Source: Marchantia polymorpha subsp. ruderalis
Lineage: Eukaryota; Streptophyta; Marchantiopsida; Marchantiales; Marchantiaceae
Direction: 5' to 3'
NCBI GenBank assembly: GCA_037833965.1
Contig: AP031355.1
Location: forward strand, 10,317,501-10,381,500
Length of the DNA: 64,000 nucleotides
Under the pieces are notes generated by a model, which saw only the letters and a list, made by a program, of their open reading frames with translations, was not told the origin of the DNA and made no database searches. The position numbers were made by a program, and so were the translations under genes. This document shows, one piece after another, positions 23,700 to 32,903 of this stretch. Every line of letters begins with the position of its first letter. The stretch's first letter is position 1.

Positions 23700-25070
23700 T
23701 CCTTGACAACATTAATACATCGACATTGTAAGTGGGATTACAATTTCTCATGGCTCCCGTGCTCCTCCCTATGACTTTGGCCATACTTTGATTTCATGAA
23801 TCCCTGGTGCGTTCACTCGACAGCGGCTTACACTTTCAAGATGTATTATCAGTTCAACAATGTTCTAAATGGGCATTAGTTTTCAGCCGCAAGATTCTCT
23901 ATCAAAAAGAGCATTCTATATAAAGAATTTGACCAAATAATTCGCACTCGTTTTAGTCGTCCCTCCTTGTTTGCTACAACCATTATTGCCTATGGACACA
24001 GCTCGACAGAATAGCCTTAAGCTTGACAGTCTAGACTCCCTACAAATTCCTGTGAGATCGAGCCTATAAGCCTATAAGAAGCCTCATGAGATACACATTT
24101 TATCCAATGGTATTTTATGGCCACCTGTAGAATATACTTTGCTCCGTGAGCATCATAAGCCTACTTTAACAGAACATGGCCTCTCTTCAGAGGAGTGAAC
24201 TTCAATGGTAACAGGTAGATAATATTTATGAAACAGACGCATGTTCGACCATACACCATCCGAGTGAGCAGCAGGAGCGAGCGCATTGCATCTCTCGGGA
24301 ATCTGTGGTATGAAGATGATGCATGGGTAGCATCATCTCTCTCCAGCACCTCGATCCCTCGCCCTTTCAAGGGTCTGGTCTGACACCAGAAATAAGGTCA
24401 ATCAGGAGTGTCAAAATGGACTTTCCTGCACAAACCCGTCGTCCAGCGGGGAGAAGAAAACAAGACAACGTTTTAATCCTCGGCCTGATACCGAGAGTGA
24501 TCAATGCGCGGCATTTTCAACATGCATGCTCGCTCGCTTGCCTCTCGCTCCTTTCCTTTATTTATGAAATGTGCATGAAAGTGGGTCAAGAGCTGATGAC
24601 CAATCAATGGCCATCGTGCCCTGTGATGGACCCAGTTGTAAAACCCGCACGACCATCCCTCTGTGCCTGAGTTTGCTTGAGCACATTGACTCGCAAGCTT
24701 TCCACATGGTCAATTCGGGGCTTGGCTTGGGGCTAGGCGAGCTAGGAGTAGGCGGATGAGGAGAGCGAGCGGGGGCCAACTAGCGCAGATTCTTGACGAG
24801 CACACCAGCAGCACCCCCTTCCCTCCGGCCTCCGGGCACCAGTTGGCAAGGCCCGAGTATTTTCCACATGCGCAGAGGAGAGAGGCATCATGGACCAAGT
24901 GATCGGCTCGTCGCTCTTATTGCCCCCGGTCCGCGTGAGCGCGAACGTGATGCAATTCGATTGCGATTGCGATAAAGATAGCCATGGCGATCGCTTTTGC
25001 GCCGGATCATCATCCGATCCCCGTCCGTTATCGGCCACCCCGGTCCCAGTGATGGTGACGCCAGCGTGAG
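23700..25070. other. No supported gene
   Basis: Open frames near 24323-24670 and 24571-25220 are short and compositionally biased. The sequence becomes GC-rich toward the minisatellite at 25075. Confidence 0.4.
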
Positions 25071-25256
25071 CTCACTAACCATGGACTTGACTGGACTGGA
25101 CTTAGGTGAGGTAAGGTTAGGCTCGGAGCCTAGTCCCCTTCCCCTTCCCTTTCCCCTCCCCCAACCCCCAACCCCCAACCCCATGGGTCTGGACCAAGGT
25201 ATGGTAAGGTTCGGAGCCTAGGCCCTTCCCCTTCCCTTTAACCCTCCCCCAACCCC

Positions 25257-25510
25257 TACGGATCGGCACGGCTCGGCTAACGGCTAGCCGGCATAATTTT
25301 TGGTTAGCCGGCTAGCCGATAAATATTGCCACCGCTATCCGAAAACAAACCGTAAACTAGGACCAAAATCGACTTTTTCAGCCGATTATTTCTTCAGATT
25401 CGGCCAAAATTATCCCATTAACATTTCTTTTGGCCAAATATTTCGGTTAATTGCATCTTCGGCCGATTAGCCGGCTAGCCGAAAGTTTGCCGGCTACGTG
25501 CCCATCCCTA
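25257..25510. mobile_element. hAT-like MITE, 254 bp
   Basis: The left end TACGGATCGGCACG and the right end (read inward from the other strand, TAGGGATGGGCACG) match at 12 of 14 bases. CGGCTAGCCGGC recurs just inside both ends. Flanking 8-bp direct repeats are CCAACCCC (25249-25256) and CCAACGCC (25511-25518), matching at seven of eight. An 8-bp duplication and TAGGG-type ends fit the hAT superfamily. There is no coding capacity, so it would depend on a transposase from elsewhere. The flanks are themselves C-rich repeats, which weakens the duplication evidence somewhat. Confidence 0.6.
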
Positions 25511-25622
25511 CCAACGCCAACCCCCATTGACTGGACTGGACTGGACTGGACTGCGGTAAGTGCCCATCCCTACCAACGCCAACCCCCATGGACTGGACTG
25601 GACTGGACTGGACTGCGGTAAG
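25499..25622. repeat. 62-bp tandem duplication spanning the MITE end
   Basis: Two nearly identical units, 25499-25560 and 25561-25622, each start TGCCCATCCCTACCAACGCC and end GGACTGCGGTAAG. The unit contains the last bases of the MITE, its target duplication and flank, so the duplication postdates the insertion. Confidence 0.85.
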
Positions 25623-25854
25623 GTAAGGTACAGTAAGGTTCGGCGCCTAGCCCCCTTCCCTTACGCTTTACCCTCCCGCACCCCCAACCTCATGGACTGG
25701 ACTGGACTGGACTAAGGTGAGGTAAGGTTCGGAGCCTAGCCCCCTTGCCCTTGCCCCTCCCCCTTCCCCGTGGCACCGTACGGCCTGTACCGCAGCGGAA
25801 CGGAAAAGCACCAAAGTCTTTAAGAGAACGGAAAGGATAGTCCAGGCGAGCGGG

Positions 25855-25874
25855 CGAAAACGAAACACACATGC
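25855..25874 (+). promoter_or_regulatory. 20-bp motif shared with the LAQH1 upstream region
   Basis: CGAAAACGAAACACACATGC, 151 bp before the LAQH3 TATA box, matches 10179-10198 at 19 of 20 positions. Confidence 0.45.
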
Positions 25875-26005
25875 GCGAAAAGCGGTGCTCGGCCTCGGCA
25901 TATTCCCGGCTCCGGCGCAGGAATCCGGCACGGCAGCCCGGCAGACGGCCGACGGCGAATGTGAACGTGTCGAGCAGCACATGCGCCCATCGGAGGCCCC
26001 GCTCG

Positions 26006-26013
26006 TATATAAA
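26006..26013 (+). promoter_or_regulatory. TATA box of LAQH3
   Basis: TATATAAA lies 126 bp before the ATG at 26132, in GC-rich surroundings that make it stand out. Confidence 0.65.
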
Positions 26014-26131
26014 GCACGACCACCGCCATCGACCGCCACATCGATCGCATAAACGATGGCCGTGCTTGCGTTCTAGAGCCGCAGTGGAACGATTCATCGA
26101 AGGAACGAATAGAGCTCGTAGCAGCAGCAGC

Positions 26132-26668
26132 ATGCCCGGATTGACAGTGCTGAAAATGTCCTCTCATGTGCCGCAGGCCATGAGCGTCAGAATGGAGAAG
26201 CGCAAGGAGCAGCGAGCCTCGGCCGCGCTTCGCAGGCCGCGCAGGAGCAGATCGTTCAGGAATCGCAGCGTTCGCGCCGCCTGCGATGCGCGCAGAGCTC
26301 GCGACGACATCGACATCGGCAAGGCCTCGAGCGGGCCCGGGTCGATTTTCGGGAGCGAGAGCTGGCATCCGATGCTGCTGCAGCAGAGCCACGGCGAGAA
26401 GGTGCGGTGCCTGATCAAAATGATCGACCAGCAGAGCAAGCTCTTCGAGCACGGCTCCATGTCTCCCATCCAGCAGCTCCAGGTGCGCAGGTTCCGCTCG
26501 CTCTTAGCTCTGGCTCAGCACTTCGACAACAAATCCCAAGTCAAGGTGGGAGGCACCGCCCGGGACTCTGCAGCAGTGGATGAATCTGAACGAGGAGCCA
26601 TTCAACTCGGAGCAGAATTATCGCAATTGTCATTATCACCATCTTCGCCATCGTCGAAATCGTCGTAG
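26132..26668 (+). CDS. LAQH family member 3, unknown function (178 aa)
   Basis: The frame is open from about 25871, but I start it at the ATG at 26132, because the TATA box at 26006 would put transcription start near 26035-26040. The N terminus is strongly basic (residues 20-58; RRPRRSRSFRNRSVRA within it), which could act as a nuclear localisation signal. Block A spans residues 88-106 (GEKVRCLIKMIDQQSKLFE) and block B spans 112-133 (PIQQLQVRRFRSLLALAQHF). The C-terminal motif is LGAELSQLSLSP (about 159-170), followed by a Ser-rich tail. It is intronless, with no signal peptide or membrane segment. GC content is higher than in its paralogs. Family and function are unrecognised. Confidence 0.7.
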   Translation: MPGLTVLKMSSHVPQAMSVRMEKRKEQRASAALRRPRRSRSFRNRSVRAACDARRARDDIDIGKASSGPGSIFGSESWHPMLLQQSHGEKVRCLIKMIDQQSKLFEHGSMSPIQQLQVRRFRSLLALAQHFDNKSQVKVGGTARDSAAVDESERGAIQLGAELSQLSLSPSSPSSKSS

Positions 26669-27293
26669 GACCATTTTCAGAGTCACAATTTTGCCCCGCG
26701 GCCTTCATCTCCCTTCACCACTGTCAGTCAACTCAGGTGGGAATGTGTCGCACGATCTTAGCAAAACGAGATGTATATACTTTAGCACGATACGTGTGGC
26801 GTTCGGATCTGAGTTCCGAGCCCATCTTCTCGTACGTATCTGATCTCTGAGACCACTGATTGATTGATCGAAGGTCATCCAGTGTGGTCTCATCTTGTAC
26901 ACACAGTCAGGAAATACAAATGCAAAAGAATTTGCACAGAGACTTTGATGTCTGATCTATACATTTCATTTCTAGCTCCATGATTCTCGATCCATCCATC
27001 TTGCATTTGTCGATCAGAGAGGATTCAGTCTCTCAGTTAATCGATGTTCGTTTGCACTCGCACCATGCACACCGAGTGATGCGGATACAGTGGTGCAATT
27101 GTGGTTCGAGGTTCTGAAAGCAGAGGGTGGATTCTTTTGAGTTCTCTGGTGCCACTCAAATCGTCAGCTGGAGCGGTTGCTATTAAGAATCAGATAGATA
27201 TAATTGGACTTTGTCAATTAGCTCAGTGATGATGAGGTGAGGTGAGGCCCGCAGCAAATAAAAACTTTTTACAACAGCGGCGGCTGTCATGAG

Positions 27294-27518
27294 ATGTCAC
27301 AGAGCATCGAAAAGCTTCTTCAGTCGAGGAAGAGACTGCTCTTTCTGTTTGCCTTGCATCGTGCGACTCAATTCATCAGCGAGAGCTCCGAACAAGTGAT
27401 CAAAGATCGATGCGGCCAATACTTGCACGAATTCAATTCAGAATTCGTCCGGATCGTTCCTGCAAATCGAACCCAGCACGGGCGATCGAAGGAGCTGAAG
27501 CCACGCTGGGCTCCATAG
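27294..27518 (+). CDS. Short ORF downstream of LAQH3 (74 aa)
   Basis: An ATG frame of 74 codons. Residues 9-20 (LQSRKRLLFLFA) vaguely resemble block B of the LAQH family (RARRLRSLFALAQH), but LAQH itself is not present and the rest does not align. It could be a worn partial copy or a coincidence; no other evidence supports translation. Confidence 0.15.
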   Translation: MSQSIEKLLQSRKRLLFLFALHRATQFISESSEQVIKDRCGQYLHEFNSEFVRIVPANRTQHGRSKELKPRWAP

Positions 27519-27999
27519 ACGTGCGCACACATTGCCTCCGGCCTCAGCGACCAGCATTTGTCCAGAGCGACAGTCGTAGGAGAATGTCCGAGTCTCCGAA
27601 TCTGCACATTTCGGAGAATGTTGGGAATTCTCTGCTGCATCGCAATCGACGGCGGCCTCCCGAGGCCTCGAGCGGTGGCAGAGGCGGAAGTGAGCTAGAT
27701 GCTCGATACGCGTCGTGCCACGCTGTTCTGAGTGGCGTCGACCTTGTCACCTGTCACGTGTACGCGTGGCCCCTTGCCAAGTGACAGGTGTGGGTGCCGA
27801 TCTCCTCCACCTCAGCAACTGCTTTCATTCCCGAGACTACATCCACTGGCTCCGTCCATCCATCGCCTCGACTTCCCGTCGTCCATCGGACGGTACACAG
27901 AGTTTATTTACATCAATAATGGGTACCTCCACGATTCAAACACTTCCAATATCCTTCTCACTTATTCGAAAATTGCAACCTTCATTTCGATATTTAGGT

Positions 28000-29750
28000 T
28001 TTTCCTTTGATTTCTTCTTATCAATATTTGAGTAAACTAGTCCATAAAGTAGTTGGGGGTGGTACTAATTTTCTTTCATCTTATAAAATGAACATGTATT
28101 CTCGAATGATGACATTAGTGTTGGAGCAGATAACATATGGAGCAAACAACATAAGAAGTTGGATGGGACCCCATCCAAAGATAAATTGTTTGATGTGACT
28201 CATCAAGTTTCAATTTTTTCAAGTTAGATGGAACCAATCATTGTGTGCCGTTGTTGAGTTCTAGTAAGTGTTCTAGTACGGGTATGATCTTGTAAGAATA
28301 TGTAACATCTCAGACGGTAGAACCGCTTCAGAAAGTTGATCGATCATTCTAATATATTCCCGCGACATCCACGCTCTGAGATCTCAAGTGGAATAGAATT
28401 GGGTGCCCAAACCTAAACTGTTCAAAAGGCAGCGCTCGATCACCGCGATCTAGCAAGAATACAAACTGAACCTTCCTTCTCTTTACTCCAGTAGCGAACC
28501 GAGATATTTTTTCATTTTCCCCATCTTACCGTCCCATTCTTCCCAAGAAGGTGGTTAAGCAGGGCCAGACTCTACGCAGCGATGCGAAGGGCGAAACAGA
28601 GTAACACTGCCGAAGGTAACACGAAATGTGATTCACACACTTTCATCTGTTCATACAAGAACAGTGTGACGTGGACCGGCAGTGGGGTCCCATCGGGTAA
28701 ATTGAAACTTGATAGGTCTCATCAAGCAATTGATCCATCAAGCAAATATCTCGAAAGAAGTTGGATGTATAGCCATGACGACAGAACTGAACGAACTCGC
28801 ATGAAGAATACGGTGACCTATGGACCATACGGGCAAAGATTCTATCTTTGTGATCAACAATTAAACTTTTCATCTTCAAGTTTACGACAAATATATTTAA
28901 TTATACTTCATATAAATTCTGAATACTAAGCGAGAGAGGTCGAAATTGAATTTAAATCACAACAAATGCATGTATATATGATTCAAGTTATTTTGGTATT
29001 ATTGATGAAATCTTATTATACAAGATGAAAATTAATGTGGAGTTTAAAACTTATGAGCTGGTCTATATTTATAAAAATGTCAGTTTATCTAAAAGTCAAT
29101 TTTAATTTTAAACTACCTATCAACTTCAAATCTTATCTTTTTGCAATTTCTTCATTCTTATCTTGAGTAAAAGTTTTTACTAGCAATTGGACATTTAAGC
29201 AACATTAAGACTATAAAAAATTGCACTTCAAACACATGTGTGTAGACTTTTTACATATATATATTACATTGACCAAGTTATGGATTCAGTCATGTACTCA
29301 TATATTGTTGCATGTATTTTTTATTAGCAAATTCAAGTAGGGGATACTTCTGAATTGTAGTCAACTTCAAATATATTTTTAAATTTTTAAAAATCAATAA
29401 TCTATCCATACGAATTCGTCAAACTATACTTGGCCATCTGCAAGAAATGGCTAAAGGAGCTCACGCGAGTGCCAGCAAACGTACTACCGATCAAACACTC
29501 CTTGACATGTCATTAAAAGAAGGTAAATTTCAAGAGCAAGCTAAGCTGTACGAAGTGACTTCATCAAACATCAATCGAACATTAAAATTTAAAAAAAAAC
29601 CACAGTTTTCTACATGTAGTTATTTCTATAAATATATATATTTAAAATATGGTTCGTTGTAGGGTGTGTATGGACCCAATGTAACCAAAGTTTCCAAACT
29701 TCTGTCAGAGGAATAACTAAACCTCTAGAATAGAAAAGTTCTTTACAGTG
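28000..29750. other. AT-rich block with a possible Copia gag trace near 28215-28260
   Basis: A plus-strand reading near 28222 gives KLDGTNHC, resembling the gag motif of Copia elements (KLDGxNYxxW). Little else can be aligned. A segment at about 28170-28210 recurs in inverted, diverged form at about 28700-28740 (shared core ATCAAGTTTCAATTT). An ATG frame at 28582-28929 (115 codons) has no recognised motif. I read the block as worn repeat DNA. Confidence 0.3.
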
Positions 29751-30054
29751 TCATCAGCAATCATGTGAGCATACGAGATTTTATGACTGACAAGTTTCAT
29801 GCGTCGTGAGGAAACCTGGCTTTGATGTGACATCAGCAATCACGTGAGATCGTAATACGCTTTTGTAATGATCTCTTTGCAGTAATTTCTACAGGGAACG
29901 CAACCATTGTCCCAAAGCAGCCTCCCTCAGTTCTTCTTGTCACTCTGCGGAATGATTCATAAATCCTTATCTGCTCCAACATGCATGCAAATGAGGGGCG
30001 TGGGTCTCCAGCTTTCCAAACTCGCAGCCATCTAAAGCAACACGCCATAATGCA

Positions 30055-30153
30055 ATGCCAACTGCTGATTCTTTAAATTATTTCCTGAAACTCGAGTTCC
30101 CCGATCCTTATCGTCGTTATCCTCCACCAGGAATCTTTGTCTTGGACAAGAAG
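30055..30153 (+). other. Candidate first exon of an unrecognised gene (33 codons)
   Basis: From the ATG at 30055 the frame encodes 33 residues, including LKLEFPDPYRRYPPPGIFVL. It ends AAG at a consensus splice donor (AAG/GTGAGA, donor at 30154). Without splicing, the frame runs on to a stop at 30229-30231 (58 residues). The protein is unknown to me. The open frame at 30934-31140 could be a downstream exon, but I cannot show a clean acceptor. Confidence 0.25.
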
Positions 30154-30933
30154 GTGAGAATTACAGCGTATCTTACGGACGAGTGGTGGTATCGAGCGAG
30201 ACCCTTGCCCGGTCCCAGGTCAAGGCTATGAGAGTAGAATCAGCTTCCCCATCCCAAAAAGGTCGAGGGATCCAAGAGTGATCTGAACTCTGGACACGGA
30301 GTCTGCAGATCGTCCGGGAGAAAAAGCACTGTGACAAAAGACAGATTCAATGTTCGTCATGAAAGGAAAGTTTTGTTTTGTTTTTGGTCAAGGTCAATAT
30401 CCCACGAGTTATGGTGTCATCGGTTATGCCCATGTTTGCCTTCTGTGCTACGTCCGTACCTATGTAAGGATCGATCGACAGTCAACATGGAAGGTCAGCA
30501 CGCAAGTCTGCACACACTTGCTTTTCATTTACAACGACAATCGGTCGCCTTGCCCATGGATGCGATTACGATCGTGGAGATTCTACGTGCTGTTCGTCCA
30601 TGCCACTCCATACACTGCTGCCAGATGAGCTTTCTCCTCGCGCTCAATGACCAACTTGCCCATAGCCAGCCTCTCCACACATCGCTGTGTCCAACCTGTC
30701 TCGCTCACATGTTCTTTGTAAGAACACATCGAAGGTCGTTGACTGCCTCTGAACTGACTGCAGATCCATTTACAGATGTTGACCAGACTTTAGAATCTGC
30801 TCGCTGGAGGCACTAAATGCGACTTGACCTTCAGATAAGACTTCACTTATTGACTTAGTTTTTTTTTAATGGCAGATGTTTTTTCCTAAAGACCACCTTG
30901 TTCATTTTGATTTTGGATTACACGGCCCCTTAA

Positions 30934-31140
30934 AGTGGTGGATGTTGCAAAGGACTAATACCTGAAGACATAAGAGAAGTGATTGACTACTCTGAGGAGA
31001 TCATCATTGAAAGGGTATATGATATATCATCCTCAAGGCCATTTAATGTTGAATATACTTTAGGTGATGACAGAAGACAGCTGATTGCAAGTATATTAGG
31101 AGCACATGGTTGGACTGACTCTCTAGGGCGAGTATATTGA
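30934..31140 (+). other. Candidate exon or coding relic, unknown family
   Basis: An open frame of about 68 codons has no ATG start and ends in TGA at 31138. It reads in part IPEDIREVIDYSEEIIIERV and FNVEYTLGDDRRQLIASILG. The residue pattern looks like real protein (charged helices, few odd residues). The acceptor would have to lie near 30934-30952, where no good pyrimidine tract is seen. It may belong with the candidate exon at 30055 or be an independent relic. Confidence 0.22.
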
Positions 31141-32187
31141 TAAGTTTCCAATTATGACTATCGAAAAGAATGAGATTAGAAATTTATTGTAGTGATATTT
31201 ATTTATTTATTTATTTATATATATGTAGCAAACGGAGATAGGAACCACACAGAAGTATTGAGTAATGCCGGGGAAGTAGGAATGAAACGTTCAAGGCCAA
31301 ACGTATGGACACGATAAACACAACCAGCGGAAGAAAAGTTATTCCCTTTGGCAGGCCACCTAAATATCGTTTTTTAATGTATATGTATTTGTCCACGGTG
31401 CAAGGCTGTGACACCGGTTGGACCGTGCAATGCCACTTACGAATCTACGATGCAATCGAAATGAAAAATGATGGTCATTTTCAATCCCCAAAATTATCAA
31501 TGCACCAGCGTCATAGAACAAAAAATTCCAGAAGACATGTTCTTTAACTCAATAGTGCACATAGTTTTCAAAGAGCACTCCTGCTTGACCAAAAATCCTC
31601 ACTCTCTTCTCTCCAAATGCTTTCTCAAAATAAATCTCGTCCTGTCAAATGTGTGAACACATGTTCCAAAGGCTACTGTCGAGGAAGTTTCCTGAAGTCA
31701 GCCTGGCTCCTTGCGCCTCCACAAGGCGAAGTAGACCCGAAGAAATCGAATCAGGATTTATTTTTTTTATTTTGATTTACCCGCGAGTTAATTTTTTAGA
31801 AGATCTTCTGTGTCATCCCCTGTGCGGCATGTGAGAGAATAGGGGCTCTTCGTTCTGCCTTGGAGGGATATGGAGCTGACTTCAGGAGGCAGCAACGCGT
31901 GCAGGGCGAATAATCTTACCGTCGCAGGAAAGGAAGGTCCAGGCGTATTTAATAATATGCCATTGCTTAGAATAAGATGCTAATAAAATAATGGGCCCGA
32001 ATCGCATCCTCTACAGCTGCCGCCGCTGCAACTCTGAAAGCGACGCTGCAACTCGTCGCGCGTCGCTTTCGGCTCTCGTGACGAGGCACTGCCACCTTGC
32101 CACCGAGAAGCCGAGACGTCACGGTCGTATGCGTCACGACGCGTTATGAGGCAAGGGAGCGGGATCGGATCGTGCCGTCGCGCATTC

Positions 32188-32195
32188 CTATAAGG
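32188..32195 (+). promoter_or_regulatory. TATA-like box of LAQH4
   Basis: CTATAAGG lies 212 bp before the ATG at 32400, and has the same TATAAG core as the LAQH2 box. Confidence 0.45.
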
Positions 32196-32215
32196 TGGCC
32201 ACCGGATCCGCTCTC

Positions 32216-32383
32216 ATGCTCCATCGACTGTCAGTCATCGTGCTCCAGAGATCGCATTCAAGAGTTCAATCAGACATTCTCGCGCCGGACGATTCAGACA
32301 TTCATTCTCTTGAGCAAGGTGGTGGCGGTGTAGACGATTCAGACATTCATTCTCTTGAGCAAGGTGGTGGCGGTGTGTTGTAA
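32216..32383 (+). other. Upstream ORF before LAQH4 with an exact in-frame duplication
   Basis: An ATG frame of 55 codons ends 16 bp before the LAQH4 ATG. Its second half is two exact copies of the 15-residue unit DDSDIHSLEQGGGGV, encoded by a 45-bp tandem repeat. If transcription starts about 25-30 bp after the TATA-like box at 32188, this ATG would be at the very start of the mRNA and might not be used. If used, it would be an upstream ORF able to reduce LAQH4 translation. Confidence 0.25.
32288..32377 (+). repeat. 45-bp tandem duplication, two copies
   Basis: Units 32288-32332 and 32333-32377 are identical apart from the last base (A in the first unit, G in the second). The length is a multiple of three, so the frame is kept. 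It lies in the probable leader of LAQH4. Confidence 0.9.
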
Positions 32384-32399
32384 TTCTGCGCCTGGATCG

Positions 32400-32903
32400 A
32401 TGGAATCGCTGCATTCTTCCCGTTCGCCGCAATCGTTTCGTCTGCGATTCGAGCTACGCAAGGGCCGGAGCAAATCCGTGCGCAGCCCCAGAGCTATGGG
32501 CGCGGGCGGGGCGAGCAGAGACGAGAAGAATCGGGGTCTCGACTTTGAGGTTATACGAGGTGCGAGTTTCGATGTGATTCGGAGCTCCGGTGGGAAGGTC
32601 GCTAGCCTGCTGAACTTGATCAAGCAGCAGCAGCACCTGCAGCTCCAGCTTCAGCAGCAACTGAGTTCGTCTCAGTCCCACATCTCGTGCAAGAGAGGAC
32701 AACTCTCTTTCCAACAAATTCGAGCTCGTCGGTTGAGATCGCTCTTTGCCCTGGCTCAGCATTTTGACGACAAGTCCGCCGCTGCAGGAATGGGCCACCC
32801 TCAGAGTATCTCGTCGCAATTTAGAAGGAGCTCTGAAGAAGAAGGAGGCTGTCAATTGGAGACAAAATTGTCGCGGTTGATGATCAATGAAGCTTCACAA
32901 TAA
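32400..32903 (+). CDS. LAQH family member 4, unknown function (167 aa)
   Basis: I start at the ATG at 32400; the same frame is open a little further upstream but has no ATG there. Residues 1-45 are basic and Ser/Arg-rich (LRFELRKGRSKSVRSPRA within). Block A spans residues 64-88 (GGKVASLLNLIKQQQHLQLQ) and has a long Gln/Leu run. Block B spans 104-125 (FQQIRARRLRSLFALAQHFD). The C-terminal motif is LETKLSRLMI (about 153-162). It is one exon, with no signal peptide or membrane segment. At DNA level, block B is nearly the same as in LAQH2 (AAATTCGAGCTCGTCGG in both), which suggests that these two are closest. Function is not recognised. Confidence 0.7.
   Translation: MESLHSSRSPQSFRLRFELRKGRSKSVRSPRAMGAGGASRDEKNRGLDFEVIRGASFDVIRSSGGKVASLLNLIKQQQHLQLQLQQQLSSSQSHISCKRGQLSFQQIRARRLRSLFALAQHFDDKSAAAGMGHPQSISSQFRRSSEEEGGCQLETKLSRLMINEASQ

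Larger units (their letters stand above)
25075..25770. repeat. Complex minisatellite upstream of LAQH3
   Basis: The block is built from runs of GGACT (as ATGGACTGGACTGGACT) followed by AAGGTGAGGTAAGGTTCGGAGCC, then TAGCCCC and CTTCCCCTTCCCTTT pyrimidine tracts ending CCCAACCCC. At least four diverged copies of the GGTTCGGAGCCTAG part occur, at about 25120, 25209, 25638 and 25726. A MITE (25257-25510) and a 62-bp tandem duplication interrupt the array. Confidence 0.8.
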
